Shown here: positions 9,887-21,219 of the stretch, piece by piece
How the letters are laid out: every line of letters starts with the position of its first letter
Numbering within the stretch: position 1 is the first letter of the stretch
From: Neisseria sicca
GTDB lineage: Bacteria; Pseudomonadota; Gammaproteobacteria; Burkholderiales; Neisseriaceae
NCBI RefSeq assembly: GCF_003044565.1
Contig: NZ_POXG01000002.1
Span: 62,001-126,000, forward strand
Length of the DNA stretch: 64,000 bases
Reading direction: 5' to 3'
The notes under the pieces: model-generated
Told to the model about the DNA's origin: nothing
Database searches by the model: none
The model's input: only the letters and a program-made list of their open reading frames with translations
Program-made: the position numbers and the translations under genes

Positions 9887-10480
9887 TTATAACTGGATGC
9901 CGGAGAACGACATAAACGCCATCGCCATCAGGCCGGCGGAGATAAAGGTGATGCCCAGTCCTTTGAGGCCTTTGGGAGCGTCCGAATATTTCATTTTTTC
10001 GGTAATGCCCGCCAAAGCGACAATTGCCAACATCCAGCCTAAACCGGCGCCGAAGCCGTACACGACGGATTCGCCGAAGTTGTATTCGCGTTGCGCCATA
10101 AACGAAACGGCACCGAAAATCGCGCAGTTTACGGTAATCAGCGGCAGGTAAATACCCAGTGCGTTATAGAGGGCAGGGAAGAATTTGTCCAAGAACATTT
10201 CCAAAATCTGCACCAAAGCTGCAATCACGCCGATGAAGGTGATGAATTTCAGGAAGGTCAAATCCACGCCTTCGACAATCGCGCCATCTTTGAGCAGCGA
10301 GTAAACGAGCTGGTTGGCAGGGACGGACAGACCGAGTACGAAAGTAACGGCAACGCCCAAGCCGAATGCGGTGGATACTTTTTTCGATACCGCCAGAAAA
10401 GTACACATGCCCAAGAAGAAGGACAGCGCCATGTTTTCAATAAAGACGGATTTCACAAAAAGGCTTAAGTAGTGTTCCAT
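9887..10480 (-). CDS. nqrE: Na+-translocating NADH:quinone reductase subunit E
   Basis: A 197-residue integral membrane subunit with about six helices, homologous to NqrD and RnfA. In this family NqrD and NqrE form an inverted pair that carries a membrane-embedded iron centre between conserved cysteines and takes part in Na+-coupled electron transfer. One candidate cysteine lies in the N-terminal segment [13 protein letters not shown] and another in the VNCAIFGAV segment. It is 3 bp downstream of nqrD in the operon. The length and the N-terminus [19 protein letters not shown] are typical of the family. Confidence 0.96.
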   Translation of the reverse strand: MEHYLSLFVKSVFIENMALSFFLGMCTFLAVSKKVSTAFGLGVAVTFVLGLSVPANQLVYSLLKDGAIVEGVDLTFLKFITFIGVIAALVQILEMFLDKFFPALYNALGIYLPLITVNCAIFGAVSFMAQREYNFGESVVYGFGAGLGWMLAIVALAGITEKMKYSDAPKGLKGLGITFISAGLMAMAFMSFSGIQL

Positions 10481-10483
10481 GTC

Positions 10484-11110
10484 TTATTTCTCCGCCTGTT
10501 CGGGTTTCCAAGTACGCAAACCCCAAATCAAAAAGCCGATGATGAAGAACGCGCTCGGTGCCAGCAGGAAGAGGCCGTTGGTTTGATACCAGCCGCCGTC
10601 CTGTACGGTTTGGAAAATGGTGTACCCAAAGAGTTTGCCCGAACCGATCAATTCACGGATGCTGGCGATAATAATCAGCAACATACCGTAACCCGCGCCC
10701 TGACCGATACCGTCCACCAAGCTTTCCAGCGGCGGCTCTTTCATGGCGAAGGCTTCGGCACGACCCATCACGATACAGTTGGTAATAATCAGACCGACAA
10801 ATACGGAAAGCTGTTTGGACAATTCGTAGGCATAGGCCTGCAATAATTGGTCAACCAGCGTAACCAGCGACGCGACAATCGCCATCTGCACGATAATGCG
10901 GATGCTGTTCGGAATGTAATTGCGCACCAGCGAGATGAAGAAGCTGGAAAAACCGGTTACCAAACTGACGGAAATACCCATCACGATGGCCGTCTGAAGT
11001 TTGGTGGTAACCGCCAGCGCCGAACAAATACCCAAAACCTGCAAGGCAATCGGGTTGTTGTCGATAAAGGGTGAAAACATTAAATATTTCAAGCGTTTCA
11101 TATCAGCCAT
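10484..11110 (-). CDS. nqrD: Na+-translocating NADH:quinone reductase subunit D
   Basis: A 208-residue membrane subunit of Na+-NQR, related to NqrE and RnfE, with about six hydrophobic helices. The family cysteine segments are visible: [13 protein letters not shown] near residue 30 and [14 protein letters not shown] in the middle. Its start codon overlaps the nqrC stop by 1 bp and its own stop is 3 bp before nqrE, indicating translational coupling. Confidence 0.96.
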   Translation of the reverse strand: MADMKRLKYLMFSPFIDNNPIALQVLGICSALAVTTKLQTAIVMGISVSLVTGFSSFFISLVRNYIPNSIRIIVQMAIVASLVTLVDQLLQAYAYELSKQLSVFVGLIITNCIVMGRAEAFAMKEPPLESLVDGIGQGAGYGMLLIIIASIRELIGSGKLFGYTIFQTVQDGGWYQTNGLFLLAPSAFFIIGFLIWGLRTWKPEQAEK

Positions 11111-11886
11111 TATTGTGCTCCTGCTGATTTCAATTTGTTCAGGTAGGGGATATAGCCGTTTTCGCCGAACCAGTAATCGAACGAACCTTGCACGCCTTTG
11201 GAAGTCAGCGATGCGCCGGAGAGTGCATCTACGCCGTGTTCTTTATCTGAACCTGCGCCTTTGCCGACGTGCAGGGCAAGTTTGCCTTGTTCGTCAAAGA
11301 GTTTTTTGCCGACGAATTTTTGTTGCCACAACGGATTGCCGATTTCGCCGCCCAAGCCTGGAGTCTCGCCTTGGTCGTAGTAGGTAATGCCGTTGATGGT
11401 ATTGCCATCAGGTTGGATGGCGACGAAGCCGTACATGACCGACCACAGACCGTTACCGTGCATAGGCAGGATGATTTGGCTGACTTTGCCGTCATCACCT
11501 TTTACCAAATAAACTTCGGTGTATTTGGCGCGGCTCTTGATGCCTGCCAAATCGTCTTCAGGTTTGATTTGGATGCTTTGCGCGGGATCTTTGGCGGCAA
11601 CACGCGCGCTGAAGTCTTTCGGCGCGTCTTTCACATATTCGCCGGTCGCCAAATCGACCACGCGTTGTTCGATGCGGTCGGTAAAGGTTTTGCTGATGTC
11701 GGTATTTTTATCGAGCAAACCGGCAACGCTCAGGATGTAGCTTTGTTTATCCTGAACCTTTTGTTTTTCCTGCACCGGTTTCAAGCCGACAACCGCGCCC
11801 GCCACGATGACCGAGCAAATCAGGCTGACCGCCAACACCACAATCAGCGTGCCGCTGAAGCTGTCTTTATCGAATTTCTTAGCCAT
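11110..11886 (-). CDS. nqrC: Na+-translocating NADH:quinone reductase subunit C
   Basis: A 258-residue subunit with one N-terminal transmembrane helix (about residues 13-35) and a periplasmic FMN-binding domain. FMN is attached through a phosphoester bond to the last residue of the flavinylation motif, here DALSGAS (residues 220-226), so the acceptor would be Ser226 instead of the more usual Thr. I chose the ATG at 11886 ([10 protein letters not shown]). The frame extends 25 codons further upstream, but that part lies inside nqrB and has no family similarity. With this start the gene overlaps nqrB by 8 bp. Confidence 0.95.
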   Translation of the reverse strand: MAKKFDKDSFSGTLIVVLAVSLICSVIVAGAVVGLKPVQEKQKVQDKQSYILSVAGLLDKNTDISKTFTDRIEQRVVDLATGEYVKDAPKDFSARVAAKDPAQSIQIKPEDDLAGIKSRAKYTEVYLVKGDDGKVSQIILPMHGNGLWSVMYGFVAIQPDGNTINGITYYDQGETPGLGGEIGNPLWQQKFVGKKLFDEQGKLALHVGKGAGSDKEHGVDALSGASLTSKGVQGSFDYWFGENGYIPYLNKLKSAGAQ

Positions 11887-13111
11887 TGCTGCGCGCCTTT
11901 CTGCGTTTGATGTTCGCTTGTGCGACGAAATAGTCGAAAATCGGGGCAAACAGGTTGGCAAACAGAATCGCCAACATCATGCCTTCAGGGTAAGCCGGAT
12001 TGACCACACGGATTAACACGCACATCACGCCGATTAGCGCTCCGTACCACCATTTGCCGACATTGGTAAAGGAAGCGGAAACGGGGTCGGTCGCCATAAA
12101 CAACATACCGATGGCGAAGCCGCCGACGACCAGATGCCAGTACCAAGGCATGCTGAACATCGGGTTAGTGTCTGAACCGATGACGTTAAACAGCGAAGAC
12201 ATGGCAATCATACCGATCATCACGCCGGCAATAATGCGCCAAGAAGCGATGCGGGCAAACACGATAAACGCGCCGCCGATTAAAAGCGCCAAAGTGGATA
12301 CTTCGCCGATGGAACCTGGCACGTTACCGATAAACGCATCCATCCAAGTGATGGATTGATTGGTAACAGCATTTTTCAGGCCTTCCGAACCGTGTGCCGC
12401 CCATTGAGCCAACGCGGTTGCGCCGGAATAGCCGTCAACTGCCGTCCAAACGGTGTCGCCGGTAATATTGGCGGGATAGGCGAAGAATAAGAAGGCACGG
12501 CCTGCCAGCGCAGGGTTCATAAAGTTTTTACCCGTACCGCCGAATACCTCTTTCGCAACCACCACGCCGAAGGTAATACCCAAGGCAGCCTGCCACAGCG
12601 GCAGCGTAGGCGGAACGATTAAGGAGAACAAAATCGAAGTAACGAAGAAACCTTCGTTGATTTCGTGTTTACGCACGGTGGCGAACAAAACTTCCCAGAA
12701 ACCGCCGACGGCAAATACGGTCGCGTAAATCGGCAGGAAGTAAATCGCGCCGAACAGCATTTTGCCCAACACGCCCGCTTCAGACGACATATTGATGCCC
12801 AAAGCGTTGGCAAGGGCGTAGTGCCAGTCGTTGGCGATGTTTTGTTGCAGCAAATCGGGCGTCAGCGCGCCGAATGCCTGTGCGCCGACGTTGTACATAC
12901 CGAAGAACATGGCGGGGAACAAAGCCAGCCATACCAAAATCATCATGCGTTTGGAGTCGAGCGCGTCGCGGACGTGTGCCGCTTTGCGCGTTACCGCGCC
13001 GGATGTGTAGAAAATCGTCGCCGCAGCTTCATAGAGGGCATACCATTTTTCATGTTTGCCGCCCGGCAGGAAGTGCGGTTCGATTTTTTCCAGAAAATGT
13101 TTCAAGCCCAT
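11879..13111 (-). CDS. nqrB: Na+-translocating NADH:quinone reductase subunit B
   Basis: The 410-residue core membrane subunit of Na+-NQR, which holds riboflavin and a covalently bound FMN and forms the Na+ pathway. The flavinylation motif DGYSGAT is at residues 226-232, giving Thr232 as the FMN acceptor. About ten hydrophobic helices alternate with short loops. The start is 2 bp beyond the nqrA stop. Order and spacing match the standard nqrABCDEF operon. In Neisseria this complex is a main NADH dehydrogenase and Na+ exporter (family knowledge). Confidence 0.96.
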   Translation of the reverse strand: MGLKHFLEKIEPHFLPGGKHEKWYALYEAAATIFYTSGAVTRKAAHVRDALDSKRMMILVWLALFPAMFFGMYNVGAQAFGALTPDLLQQNIANDWHYALANALGINMSSEAGVLGKMLFGAIYFLPIYATVFAVGGFWEVLFATVRKHEINEGFFVTSILFSLIVPPTLPLWQAALGITFGVVVAKEVFGGTGKNFMNPALAGRAFLFFAYPANITGDTVWTAVDGYSGATALAQWAAHGSEGLKNAVTNQSITWMDAFIGNVPGSIGEVSTLALLIGGAFIVFARIASWRIIAGVMIGMIAMSSLFNVIGSDTNPMFSMPWYWHLVVGGFAIGMLFMATDPVSASFTNVGKWWYGALIGVMCVLIRVVNPAYPEGMMLAILFANLFAPIFDYFVAQANIKRRKARSNG

Positions 13112-13113
13112 AA

Positions 13114-14457
13114 TCAGCCTTCCTTCTCAATGGTTTCCAGCACCTTGCGCAACAGCGGGCCGTATTCGTATTTACCCGGGCAGACGAAGCTGCACAAAGC
13201 GAGGTCTTCTTCGTCCAATTCCAAGCAACCCAAAGCCTGCGCGCTGTCGGTATCGCCGACGATTAAATCGCGCAAAAGCAAGGTAGGCAGGATGTCCAGT
13301 GGCATCACGCGCTCGTAAGTACCGATAGGCACCATGGCGCGGTCGCCGCCGTTGACGGCTGTCGTGAACTTGAAGAGTTTGTTTTTCAGGAAATGACCGA
13401 GGGTCGTACGCGTAATCGAGTATTTGTCCGGCTGCGGCGCAACCCAGCCGAACAGCTCTTTGCTGCGGCCTTCTTCGATAACGGAAATCTGATTGTGGTA
13501 GCGTCCCAAATAATCATGCGCGCCTTGTGCAATTGCGCCGTTCAATACCGAACCGGAAATCACGCGGTTGTCCGCGGCAACCAATTCACCGGCGGTAATT
13601 TGTGACACCTTCGCACCCAAAACGGTACGCAAGAGGCGCGGTTTGTTGACTTGCGGGCCGCCCAAAGCAACCACGCGCTCGGCGTTCAGACGACCTGTTA
13701 CGAACAAACGTCCGATGGCAATCACGTCTTGATAATTGATTGTCCAAACGGTTTTATTCGCGCCGACAGGCTCGATGAAATGAATGTGCGTGCCGCTCAA
13801 ACCCGCAGGATGCGGGCCGCCGAATTCGTGTGTTTCAATGTTGGCGGCGTTTTCAGACGGCACGTCCGCACCGGCTGCCTTACAAACATGGATTTTGCGT
13901 TCGGTCAGACAGCTCAACACCAGCAAACCTCGTCTGAAATCCTCGACGGCTTCTTTGATCACGACCACAGGGTCTGCCGCCAGCGGATTGGTGTCCATCG
14001 CATTGACGAAAATGGCGAACGGCTCAGCATCGACGGCAGGAATTTTGCTGAACGGACGGGTACGCAGCGCAGTCCACAAACCGGATTGAATCAGATTGCG
14101 GCGCACTTCTTCGCCGCTTAAGTTTGCCAACGCATCGGGCGCATAGCGTTCGAACTCGATTTCGTCATCGCCCTCAACGGCAATCACGACCGACTGAAGC
14201 ACGCGCTTTTCGCCGCGGTGAATCGCAGCGATTTTGCCGGAAGCCGGCGCAGTAAACACCACGCCCGGATTTTTCTTGTCTTCAAACAGCACTTGGCCTT
14301 TTTTGACGGCATCGCCTTCCTTGACTTTCATCGAGGGGCGCATACCGGCATATTCTTCGCCAAGCAACGCGACTTCGGTAATGGCCGGACCGTCGTAAAC
14401 GGCTTGCTCCGGTCTGCCCGCGATGGGCAGGTCTAGGCCTTTTTTGATTTTAATCAT
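13114..14457 (-). CDS. nqrA: Na+-translocating NADH:quinone reductase subunit A
   Basis: A 447-residue soluble subunit of Na+-NQR on the cytoplasmic side, implicated in ubiquinone interaction. The N-terminus [18 protein letters not shown] is diagnostic, followed by a lipoyl-like segment ([20 protein letters not shown]) and the Rossmann-like and SLBB-like domains of the family. It is the first gene of the operon. The 365-bp region upstream should contain the operon promoter. Confidence 0.97.
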   Translation of the reverse strand: MIKIKKGLDLPIAGRPEQAVYDGPAITEVALLGEEYAGMRPSMKVKEGDAVKKGQVLFEDKKNPGVVFTAPASGKIAAIHRGEKRVLQSVVIAVEGDDEIEFERYAPDALANLSGEEVRRNLIQSGLWTALRTRPFSKIPAVDAEPFAIFVNAMDTNPLAADPVVVIKEAVEDFRRGLLVLSCLTERKIHVCKAAGADVPSENAANIETHEFGGPHPAGLSGTHIHFIEPVGANKTVWTINYQDVIAIGRLFVTGRLNAERVVALGGPQVNKPRLLRTVLGAKVSQITAGELVAADNRVISGSVLNGAIAQGAHDYLGRYHNQISVIEEGRSKELFGWVAPQPDKYSITRTTLGHFLKNKLFKFTTAVNGGDRAMVPIGTYERVMPLDILPTLLLRDLIVGDTDSAQALGCLELDEEDLALCSFVCPGKYEYGPLLRKVLETIEKEG

Positions 14458-14755
14458 AGGTTTGCATTACTTGTGATGAGTTAAACAGAATAAAATGATC
14501 CAACTTTTCAGACGACGTTTGAAACTGGAAAGCGTGGGAGAGGTCGTCTGAAAGTAAAGCCTTACTTACGGAAAACAACAATCAAATGAAAACTGTAAAG
14601 TGTTTGATTTTAGCAGGAACAGCCCGCTTTATGTCAGATTTACGCAGATTTTTTCCAGCCTTCTACCCCATGTCTCGTACGAAATAAGCCTTCAATAAAA
14701 GCACAACATATTGATGCCAAAAATTAATCTCTTCAAAACAAGCGGCAGAATACAA
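14458..14755. promoter_or_regulatory. Upstream region of the nqr operon
   Basis: About 300 bp without a gene. A divergent DUS pair (about 14508-14551, TTTTCAGACGACG and GGTCGTCTGAAAG) lies 50 bp upstream of nqrA. The rest is AT-rich and must carry the nqr promoter, but no single -35/-10 pair stands out. Confidence 0.4.
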
Positions 14756-14807
14756 AAAGGTCGTCTGAAAACCGAATCACAAGAATCAGGTTTTCAGACG
14801 ACCTTTT
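14756..14807 (-). terminator. DUS-pair terminator after the antiporter gene
   Basis: AAAAGGTCGTCTGAAAACC and its complement form a 19-bp stem with a 14-nt loop, 16 bp beyond the stop of the minus-strand antiporter gene. Confidence 0.85.
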
Positions 14808-14822
14808 GAGGACAAGCAAGTA

Positions 14823-16244
14823 TCAGAACAACTGCCAAACAAAGAAAATCAGCGTATGCAGTATAAACAGCGGAATCAATATCCCTACCGACCACATCAT
14901 ATAACCAAAGAAAGTCGGCATTGGAATACCGCGCTGCTCGGCAATCGCTTTAACCATAAAGTTCGGCGCATTACCGATATAAGTGAGCGCGCCCATAAAC
15001 ACCGAACCCATGGATATAGCCAGCAGCGAATGGAACAAATGCCCCGTCATCAGAGCCTGAGCATCACCGCCCGCCATATTGAAGAACACCAAATAAGTCG
15101 GCGCATTATCCAAAAAGGCGGACAACAAACCGCTCATCCAGAAATACATCGTATTAATCGGATTGCCTGCGGCGTCATGCACCAACGACACCACCGCACC
15201 CAGTGCACCCGCCTCGCCTGCCTTCAAAATCGCCAAAACAGGGGAAATCGTAATGAAAATACCCAAAAACAGTTTGCCCACTTCGGCAATCGGGTCGAAA
15301 TTGAATTCATTGCCCGCCCTGACCTGCTTGGGCGTAATCAGCAGCGAAACAATGGTCAACACCAGCAAAATCACATCGCGGACCAAGTTTTGCAAAGCAT
15401 AGTGGCTGCCAAAAATTTCAAATCCCGGATGATTGGGCTTCCACAAGCCGGACAGCAAAACCGCACCGACCACGCCCGCCAGCAGCAGGAAGTTCCATTT
15501 ACCGGAAATCCGTAAATCTTCCTCGACTTCCTCTTCCTGCTGAATCTGTTCCACAGTAGTTTCACTCGCGTGATAGCGGCTGTCGATAATATAAAACACC
15601 AGCAACAGCACCACCGTACTGATCAATACGGGCATCAACATGTGTTTCACCGTCCACATGAAATCCACGCCCTTCAAGAAGCCCAAAAACAGCGGAGGAT
15701 CACCCAACGGCGTCAGTCCACCGCCGATATTTGCCACTAAAAAAATAAAGAATACAACGATATGTACTTTTTTCTTGCGGTAATGATTTGCTTTCAGCAG
15801 CGGACGAATCATAAGCATCGCCGCACCGGTCGTTCCCATAAAGGAAGCCATCACCGTACCCGCCGCCAACAACCCGGTATTCAGCGCGGGCGTACCGTGC
15901 AGCTTACCCCAAACCAAAATCCCGCCCGAAATCGTGTACAAAGCCAAAAGCAGCAGGATAAAGGGGATATATTCCTCAACCAACGCATGGGCAACCGTAT
16001 GCACACCCGCCCCGAAACCGAACACAACGGCGAACGGAACCAAAAACAGCAGTGTCCAAAACGCCGTAATCTTGCCGAAATGGTGGTGCCAAGTATGTGC
16101 GAAAAAGAGCGGCCCCAACGCAATAGACAAAAGAATCAACGCAAACGGCGCACCCCAAAACAGACTGAGCGACGCGCCGTCAAAATCAGCAGCGTGCGAC
16201 AAAGTAGGGAATAAGATGAGGGATAAAATTGGTAAGCGGCGCAT
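14823..16244 (-). CDS. NhaD/CitMHS-like sodium:proton antiporter
   Basis: A 473-residue polytopic membrane protein of the ion transporter superfamily (ArsB/NhaD/CitMHS-like), with about 11-12 hydrophobic segments. An N-terminal hydrophobic segment ending in LSHA resembles a signal peptide and is followed by the first helices. The conserved stretch FLVANIGGGLTPLGDPPLFLG matches the NIGG..TPxGDPPL signature of NhaD-type antiporters. A hydrophilic Glu-rich loop (about residues 232-245) separates the two halves. Likely role: Na+/H+ exchange. Citrate or another anion cannot be excluded. It stands alone next to the Na+-pumping nqr operon. Confidence 0.8.
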   Translation of the reverse strand: MRRLPILSLILFPTLSHAADFDGASLSLFWGAPFALILLSIALGPLFFAHTWHHHFGKITAFWTLLFLVPFAVVFGFGAGVHTVAHALVEEYIPFILLLLALYTISGGILVWGKLHGTPALNTGLLAAGTVMASFMGTTGAAMLMIRPLLKANHYRKKKVHIVVFFIFLVANIGGGLTPLGDPPLFLGFLKGVDFMWTVKHMLMPVLISTVVLLLVFYIIDSRYHASETTVEQIQQEEEVEEDLRISGKWNFLLLAGVVGAVLLSGLWKPNHPGFEIFGSHYALQNLVRDVILLVLTIVSLLITPKQVRAGNEFNFDPIAEVGKLFLGIFITISPVLAILKAGEAGALGAVVSLVHDAAGNPINTMYFWMSGLLSAFLDNAPTYLVFFNMAGGDAQALMTGHLFHSLLAISMGSVFMGALTYIGNAPNFMVKAIAEQRGIPMPTFFGYMMWSVGILIPLFILHTLIFFVWQLF

Positions 16245-16799
16245 TGTTTTTCCTTGTTTTTCTTACAGACAAAAGCCCGAACAAACACGCCCGCACAATG
16301 CCGAGAAGTCAAACAGAAAACACCTGCGACCCATCCTGACATTGAACGGAGAAATGTTGCCATACGTAAACCTTGTTTGATTGTAAGTGAAAACCCCGCC
16401 CCAAACCAGTCAAAATAACCGACCGCCCAACCCTGTTTCCCAATCTTCAAGCACCTGTTACACCCTACTCAGCCAACCATATTTTCAAAATCCTTTTGAA
16501 AATAGAATGCTAGGTCATCAATAATGTAAACTATCGAAATATAACTTTAGATTTATTCTTTCAAAAATTTACAATCAGACCATCAAGCAAACCAATCTGC
16601 TGCTGCTTAAATCAGGGTTCAAATCAAGGCAGCCAATCACAGACAACCCAAGTTTGCTGCACTGTAGTGACCAAAATTAAGACGATTCACAATATATTTC
16701 ATCAATATAAAATCGACCGACAATAACACACACATTATCTTTTTCAGACGACCTTGTAAGCGGAATAATTTATGATACAATACGCCCCTACTCTTGAAC
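16245..16799. other. Intergenic region with a single DUS and the tRNA promoter
   Basis: About 555 bp between the antiporter start and the tRNA. No credible gene is visible. A lone TTTTTCAGACGACCTT uptake sequence is at about 16741. The sequence TTATGATACAATACGCC about 25 bp before the tRNA provides a plausible -10 for it. Confidence 0.5.
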
Positions 16800-17927
<1,128 letters not shown>

Positions 17928-18129
17928 TTTGCTTTGCTCCTGTGTTCGAGCGAAGCCTGCACCTGTTCATTTTCTTTTTGCATCAGGAAAACGTCAAGTG
18001 CGGCTTGGGTAATACAATAACGGCGGCCAGGTCGGCTGGCCTCAAGCATCCCTTTACGGATGTATTGTCGGATGGTTTCGGCGTGGCATTTGCAGTATTC
18101 TGCTGCCTCTTCCACGGTGTAGGTTTTGC

Positions 18130-18393
18130 TCATTCTGCCTCCCGCATCACTTCGAAAACTTTAAACGGCGCAGTTTCGGTCAACTGTTCCAGTTTTCTGA
18201 GGGCCAAATAGCGTTTGATGCGCGGTTCGAGCATCAGATAGTATTCTTCATTGACATAAAAAAGCAGGCACATATCGTTGCCTGCTTCCGTCTGCACCGG
18301 TATCAGCCGGTAATGTGGATAATCTTCCTCTGCCGGAATTACAATGGAAGGTATCTTTACCGTACTGACGGGATTTTTTTTGTCAATCAGCAT
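18130..18393 (-). CDS. Conserved-looking small protein of unknown function
   Basis: An 87-residue protein starting at MLIDKKNPVS, where GGAAG lies just upstream. A longer frame to 18441 exists but its extra 16 codons overlap the neighbouring gene and lack a Shine-Dalgarno. The sequence has alternating beta-like segments (PHYRLIPVQTE, MCLLFYVNEEYYLML) and a helical C-terminus. No motif I recognise. It overlaps the HTH gene by 4 bp (ATGA) and the upstream gene by 7 bp, so it belongs to the leftward integrase transcript. Confidence 0.65.
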   Translation of the reverse strand: MLIDKKNPVSTVKIPSIVIPAEEDYPHYRLIPVQTEAGNDMCLLFYVNEEYYLMLEPRIKRYLALRKLEQLTETAPFKVFEVMREAE

Positions 18394-18617
18394 TGGTGCT
18401 TCCTTTTTTCTATTTCGTTTTGGAGTCGGTAAAAACCGCATACTTTTTCGGCTTTTTCAGCAAACGTTTGCCGCCAGCCGTTGGCAGACCTCGAACGACT
18501 CAGGGCAATGTTTGCCTCGTAAACGGCATCTTTAAATTCGATGATTAAAACCAACGGCCAACCGCCGATTCCTTCTGGCGGCTTTGCAAGCAGGGTCTTG
18601 TAACTTTTCTCATCCAC
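18387..18617 (-). CDS. Small protein of unknown function
   Basis: A 76-residue protein, MDEKSYKTLLAKPPEGIGGW and onward, with a hydrophobic strand (PLVLIIEFKDAVYEANIAL) and a charged C-terminus. It lies 1 bp from the TraM-like gene and overlaps the next gene by 7 bp. A GGAGG Shine-Dalgarno precedes the start (AGGAGGTTGATGTGGATG). Function unknown. Confidence 0.6.
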   Translation of the reverse strand: MDEKSYKTLLAKPPEGIGGWPLVLIIEFKDAVYEANIALSRSRSANGWRQTFAEKAEKVCGFYRLQNEIEKRKHQC

Positions 18618-18618
18618 A

Positions 18619-19077
18619 TCAACCTCCTCTCCAAATAACCCATCCCACTATCAGCAACACTGCCAGAGCTGCCGCCATAGTACAGACGACCAGTCGTTCC
18701 AGCCTTTTGACCAGCCGTTCGTTGGCTTCTTCCGTATCACGGGCGATACGTTGGGATACCGAACCATAGATTTTTTGTTCTGCCTCTGCAATCTGTCCGT
18801 TGGCATACTGCGCCAGCTCTGCCAGCAGTTGCTCTCGGTACTTTTCCAGCTTGGCGGCGGCAGCGGTAATATTGCCTTCACGGACGGAAAGTTCTTCCAA
18901 GAAGACCAGCCGTTCTTCCGTTTGCTGCCTCGCAAATGCGTCAAAGGCTTGGCGGAAAGACTGATCCTGCATCATCAACATAACGACGATAGGATCGTCT
19001 TCCGTCAGCCGCGTACCCGAATGCCGGAAGACTTCAGCGACAATTTCGGCGGGCTTATTTTCCATCGTCCGCACCAT
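18619..19077 (-). CDS. TraM-like conjugal transfer protein
   Basis: A 152-residue protein with a helical, coiled-coil-prone central part (about residues 30-120, rich in Glu, Gln, Ala, Arg) and a C-terminal transmembrane helix (VVCTMAAALAVLLIVGWVIW). The opening segment, with EVFRHSGTRLTEDDPIVVML, resembles TraM of IncP plasmids, and the gene sits directly after a TraL-like ATPase as in RP4 traL-traM. It overlaps that gene by 23 bp, or by 11 bp if Met5 is the start. A StbC-like partition partner is the alternative reading of the pair. Confidence 0.65.
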   Translation of the reverse strand: MVRTMENKPAEIVAEVFRHSGTRLTEDDPIVVMLMMQDQSFRQAFDAFARQQTEERLVFLEELSVREGNITAAAAKLEKYREQLLAELAQYANGQIAEAEQKIYGSVSQRIARDTEEANERLVKRLERLVVCTMAAALAVLLIVGWVIWRGG

Positions 19078-19819
19078 TCAAAGCGTTTACTGCAACCGGC
19101 AGGTTTGCCAGTTTCGCGAAAATATCGCGCTTCACATTCCGCAGACGTTGTTTAGGCATAAAGGTCATTTCTGCCGTGGAATCCACCTCGTCAAAGGTCA
19201 GATGCAGCTTAGTCATCTGTTCAATGTCTTTCCCGTAGGTGTCGGGATTGCGTTTTTCCACGCGCACAATACCGACGATGCGGTCTTTGTGTTTTTGGTA
19301 AACACCGAACTGTTCGAACGGTTTACCGCCATTCTCCACTGCGCCGTGGAACTCGTTCAGCCAAACTATTACTTCAGCATCGACGTCGTTCAAAATCCGT
19401 CCCAAGCTTTCAATGCAGTCTACTTGCGCCTGTCCGCCTTCAATCGGCACATGAAGAATCAGGCGCACACCTGATTCCCGTAGCAGTTCGGCGATGTTGT
19501 TTTCAGCGATATACGACATCAGTGGAATAAAAGTGTTGGAACCGGTATCGACAATGCCTATACCGTCTTTTTCCAAGAACTGCTCAACCAGTCCGTCAAA
19601 ATTACGAATATCAACGTTGTTATCCCGTGTCAGGATGTTGATTACTTGGACGTGCAACGGTTTGTACCGGCTCAACGTACGGTTGCTGGTATCGGTATCG
19701 TAGCAGTGTACTTCTACCTGATTAGCAGCCCTTGCCGCCACATATTGCGCGTATGAGGCGCAGCAAAACGTTTTGCCACATCCGCCTTTACTTTGAACTA
19801 TCAAATTTACTTCTTGCAT
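19055..19819 (-). CDS. TraL/StbB-like ParA-family ATPase
   Basis: A 254-residue P-loop ATPase of the ParA/MinD type with a deviant Walker A motif, KGGCGKT (residues 11-17), near the N-terminus. It resembles TraL of IncP plasmids and StbB of IncN/IncW plasmids, proteins that act in transfer or plasmid stabilisation. The C-terminus carries a helical tail. Its position upstream of a TraM/StbC-like membrane protein supports a two-protein module. It is separated from the TrbM-like gene by about 210 bp containing a CCCTGCGG/CCGCAGGG hairpin at 19938-19964. Confidence 0.75.
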   Translation of the reverse strand: MQEVNLIVQSKGGCGKTFCCASYAQYVAARAANQVEVHCYDTDTSNRTLSRYKPLHVQVINILTRDNNVDIRNFDGLVEQFLEKDGIGIVDTGSNTFIPLMSYIAENNIAELLRESGVRLILHVPIEGGQAQVDCIESLGRILNDVDAEVIVWLNEFHGAVENGGKPFEQFGVYQKHKDRIVGIVRVEKRNPDTYGKDIEQMTKLHLTFDEVDSTAEMTFMPKQRLRNVKRDIFAKLANLPVAVNALNGADDGK

Positions 19820-20030
19820 ATTTGTTCCAACCTTTCCTGATTGTCGTTTCGTTATAAAAAAAATACCGTTTTTGCGGCCGTTTGGATTTTTTACACATCA
19901 AAACCCGCTTTTCAAACGGACTTTGGTCTGTAAAAAGCCCTGCGGACAGGAGTTGCCCGCAGGGAAAGAGCGTGTCGGACATCAGGAAAGGGCTTGCCCG
20001 AACACAGGAGGAAATAACAACCGAGATAAT

Positions 20031-20582
20031 CTAGCGGACATCAACCCAGCGTCCGCCATTTCGTTCTTCGCCGACGTAGCGTACTTTGTCGGCTACCGTC
20101 GTCCAGCCGTGATCGAAATAAGCCTTGCAATAACCCGGCTTGTCTGGGCGAATGTAGGTTTTCTTGACCGTTTGGCAGTTGTCCTCGACAACATATTTAC
20201 GTCCCAAGCTGTATTTGGTCTTATGTTCGCAAACCTTTTCCAGCTTCTTATAGCGCATCATGCGGTTCAACTCCTGCGCGTCGCAACGACCCGCTCCCTC
20301 CGCAATCGCGTCTGTCAAACCCGCCATTTCAGCGTTTTCCGAACTTGCCGGACACATTTTCAAAAAGTTCCGACGTGCTTTGAGGGTATCCCCCAACTTT
20401 TTATGCCGAATCGAAAAATACCGTTTAATCGAAGCGGTACACTCGCTTGGACGGTCGCCTGATGACAGACACAAAATCGCCTCACACGCCAATCGCGTAT
20501 CTCCTGTCAGTACATCATCCGCATAAACGGCGGGCGCGGCACCCAGCAACGCCGCTGTCAACAAACCCAAGTATTTTTTCAT
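20031..20582 (-). CDS. TrbM/KikA/MpfK-like conjugal transfer protein
   Basis: A 183-residue secreted protein. The start is Met at 20582 (MKKYLGLLTAALLGAAPAVYA), giving a clean signal peptide of 21 residues. A longer frame to 20753 is out of keeping with the family. The mature part begins with the TrbM hallmark ACEAILCLSSGDRPSEC, then RYFSI, and contains many cysteines, as expected for a periplasmic disulphide-bonded protein. TrbM/KikA proteins are accessory to mating-pair formation in IncP and IncN systems. Hairpins lie both downstream and upstream. Confidence 0.8.
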   Translation of the reverse strand: MKKYLGLLTAALLGAAPAVYADDVLTGDTRLACEAILCLSSGDRPSECTASIKRYFSIRHKKLGDTLKARRNFLKMCPASSENAEMAGLTDAIAEGAGRCDAQELNRMMRYKKLEKVCEHKTKYSLGRKYVVEDNCQTVKKTYIRPDKPGYCKAYFDHGWTTVADKVRYVGEERNGGRWVDVR

Positions 20583-20692
20583 ACAATACCTTTTCCATAT
20601 TGAAATAAAAGACGAAAAAAAGGATAATCTGCGTACCCCTACGAGATTACCCAAGTCTCCGAGAAAGCCGCTTTCGTAAGAAAGCGGTTTTT

Positions 20693-20860
20693 TCATTGCC
20701 ATACGACCGTCCGAACTTGGAACTTTCTTCCTTCTTGGACAATGTTCACACATAAATCACCATTGCCCTTCATCAGCAGGTCAACCTGCTGTGCAGCGGC
20801 TCTCATGCTTTGATATGTCCCGATGACGATCTGTTTGACGGGCTTGCGGAGTTTTTTCAT
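20693..20860 (-). CDS. Small 55-residue protein of unknown function
   Basis: A 55-codon frame beginning MKKLRKPVKQIVIGTYQSM with AGGAAG 6 bp upstream of the ATG. It is followed directly by a hairpin (20668-20687) and preceded by a DUS-pair hairpin (20891-20922). Basic N-terminus, amphipathic middle. No family recognised. The good ribosome-binding site and placement between hairpins make it a likely gene. Confidence 0.5.
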   Translation of the reverse strand: MKKLRKPVKQIVIGTYQSMRAAAQQVDLLMKGNGDLCVNIVQEGRKFQVRTVVWQ

Positions 20861-20890
20861 GTTGCTTCCTTTCGCTTTTAGATAAATTGA

Positions 20891-20922
20891 AGGTCGTCTG
20901 AAAACTTTCTTCAGACGACCTC
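20891..20922. terminator. DUS-pair hairpin
   Basis: AGGTCGTCTGAA and its complement with an 8-nt loop, 30 bp upstream of the small gene that starts at 20860. Confidence 0.75.
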
Positions 20923-21021
20923 AGAATTTAATTGCAGGGCTTCCACCTGCTCCCCGACGTATTGCCGGTAGTCAGCCTTATCAGGGCATCGCTCAAAACG
21001 GCAGGGTGTGATAAATACCAA
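20911..21021 (-). CDS. Possible short coding remnant
   Basis: A 36-codon frame that reads LVFITPCRFERCPDKADYRQ near its start looks protein-like (CxxC-type spacing, compact aromatic and charged pattern) and ends at the TGA inside a DUS. No ATG is present; the only candidate start is TTG at 21021, and an in-frame TAA lies three codons upstream of it. It may be a decayed or alternatively started small gene. The remaining 21022-21219 shows short palindromes only. Confidence 0.25.
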   Translation of the reverse strand: MVFITPCRFERCPDKADYRQYVGEQVEALQLNSEVV

Positions 21022-21219
21022 TACCGCCGATTTTTACCCTCCCGTTACTGATCGTTGTTTCACGGGCAAAGTGCTTGTTCACACAACATCACACACGGAC
21101 GGTATCGGAACCGCTCAGTCTTCCTTTCTCTCGAGCCGCTGAGTTGCCCGCCGCCTTTTGTGTAGCTAGGCGGTAGAAATGGTCGTCTGAAACTTCTAAC
21201 GACCTGAAATTAACCTTGC

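Noticed and set aside
16136..16450. 104-codon frame upstream of and overlapping the antiporter
   Set aside because: It overlaps the antiporter start in another frame and has no recognisable features.
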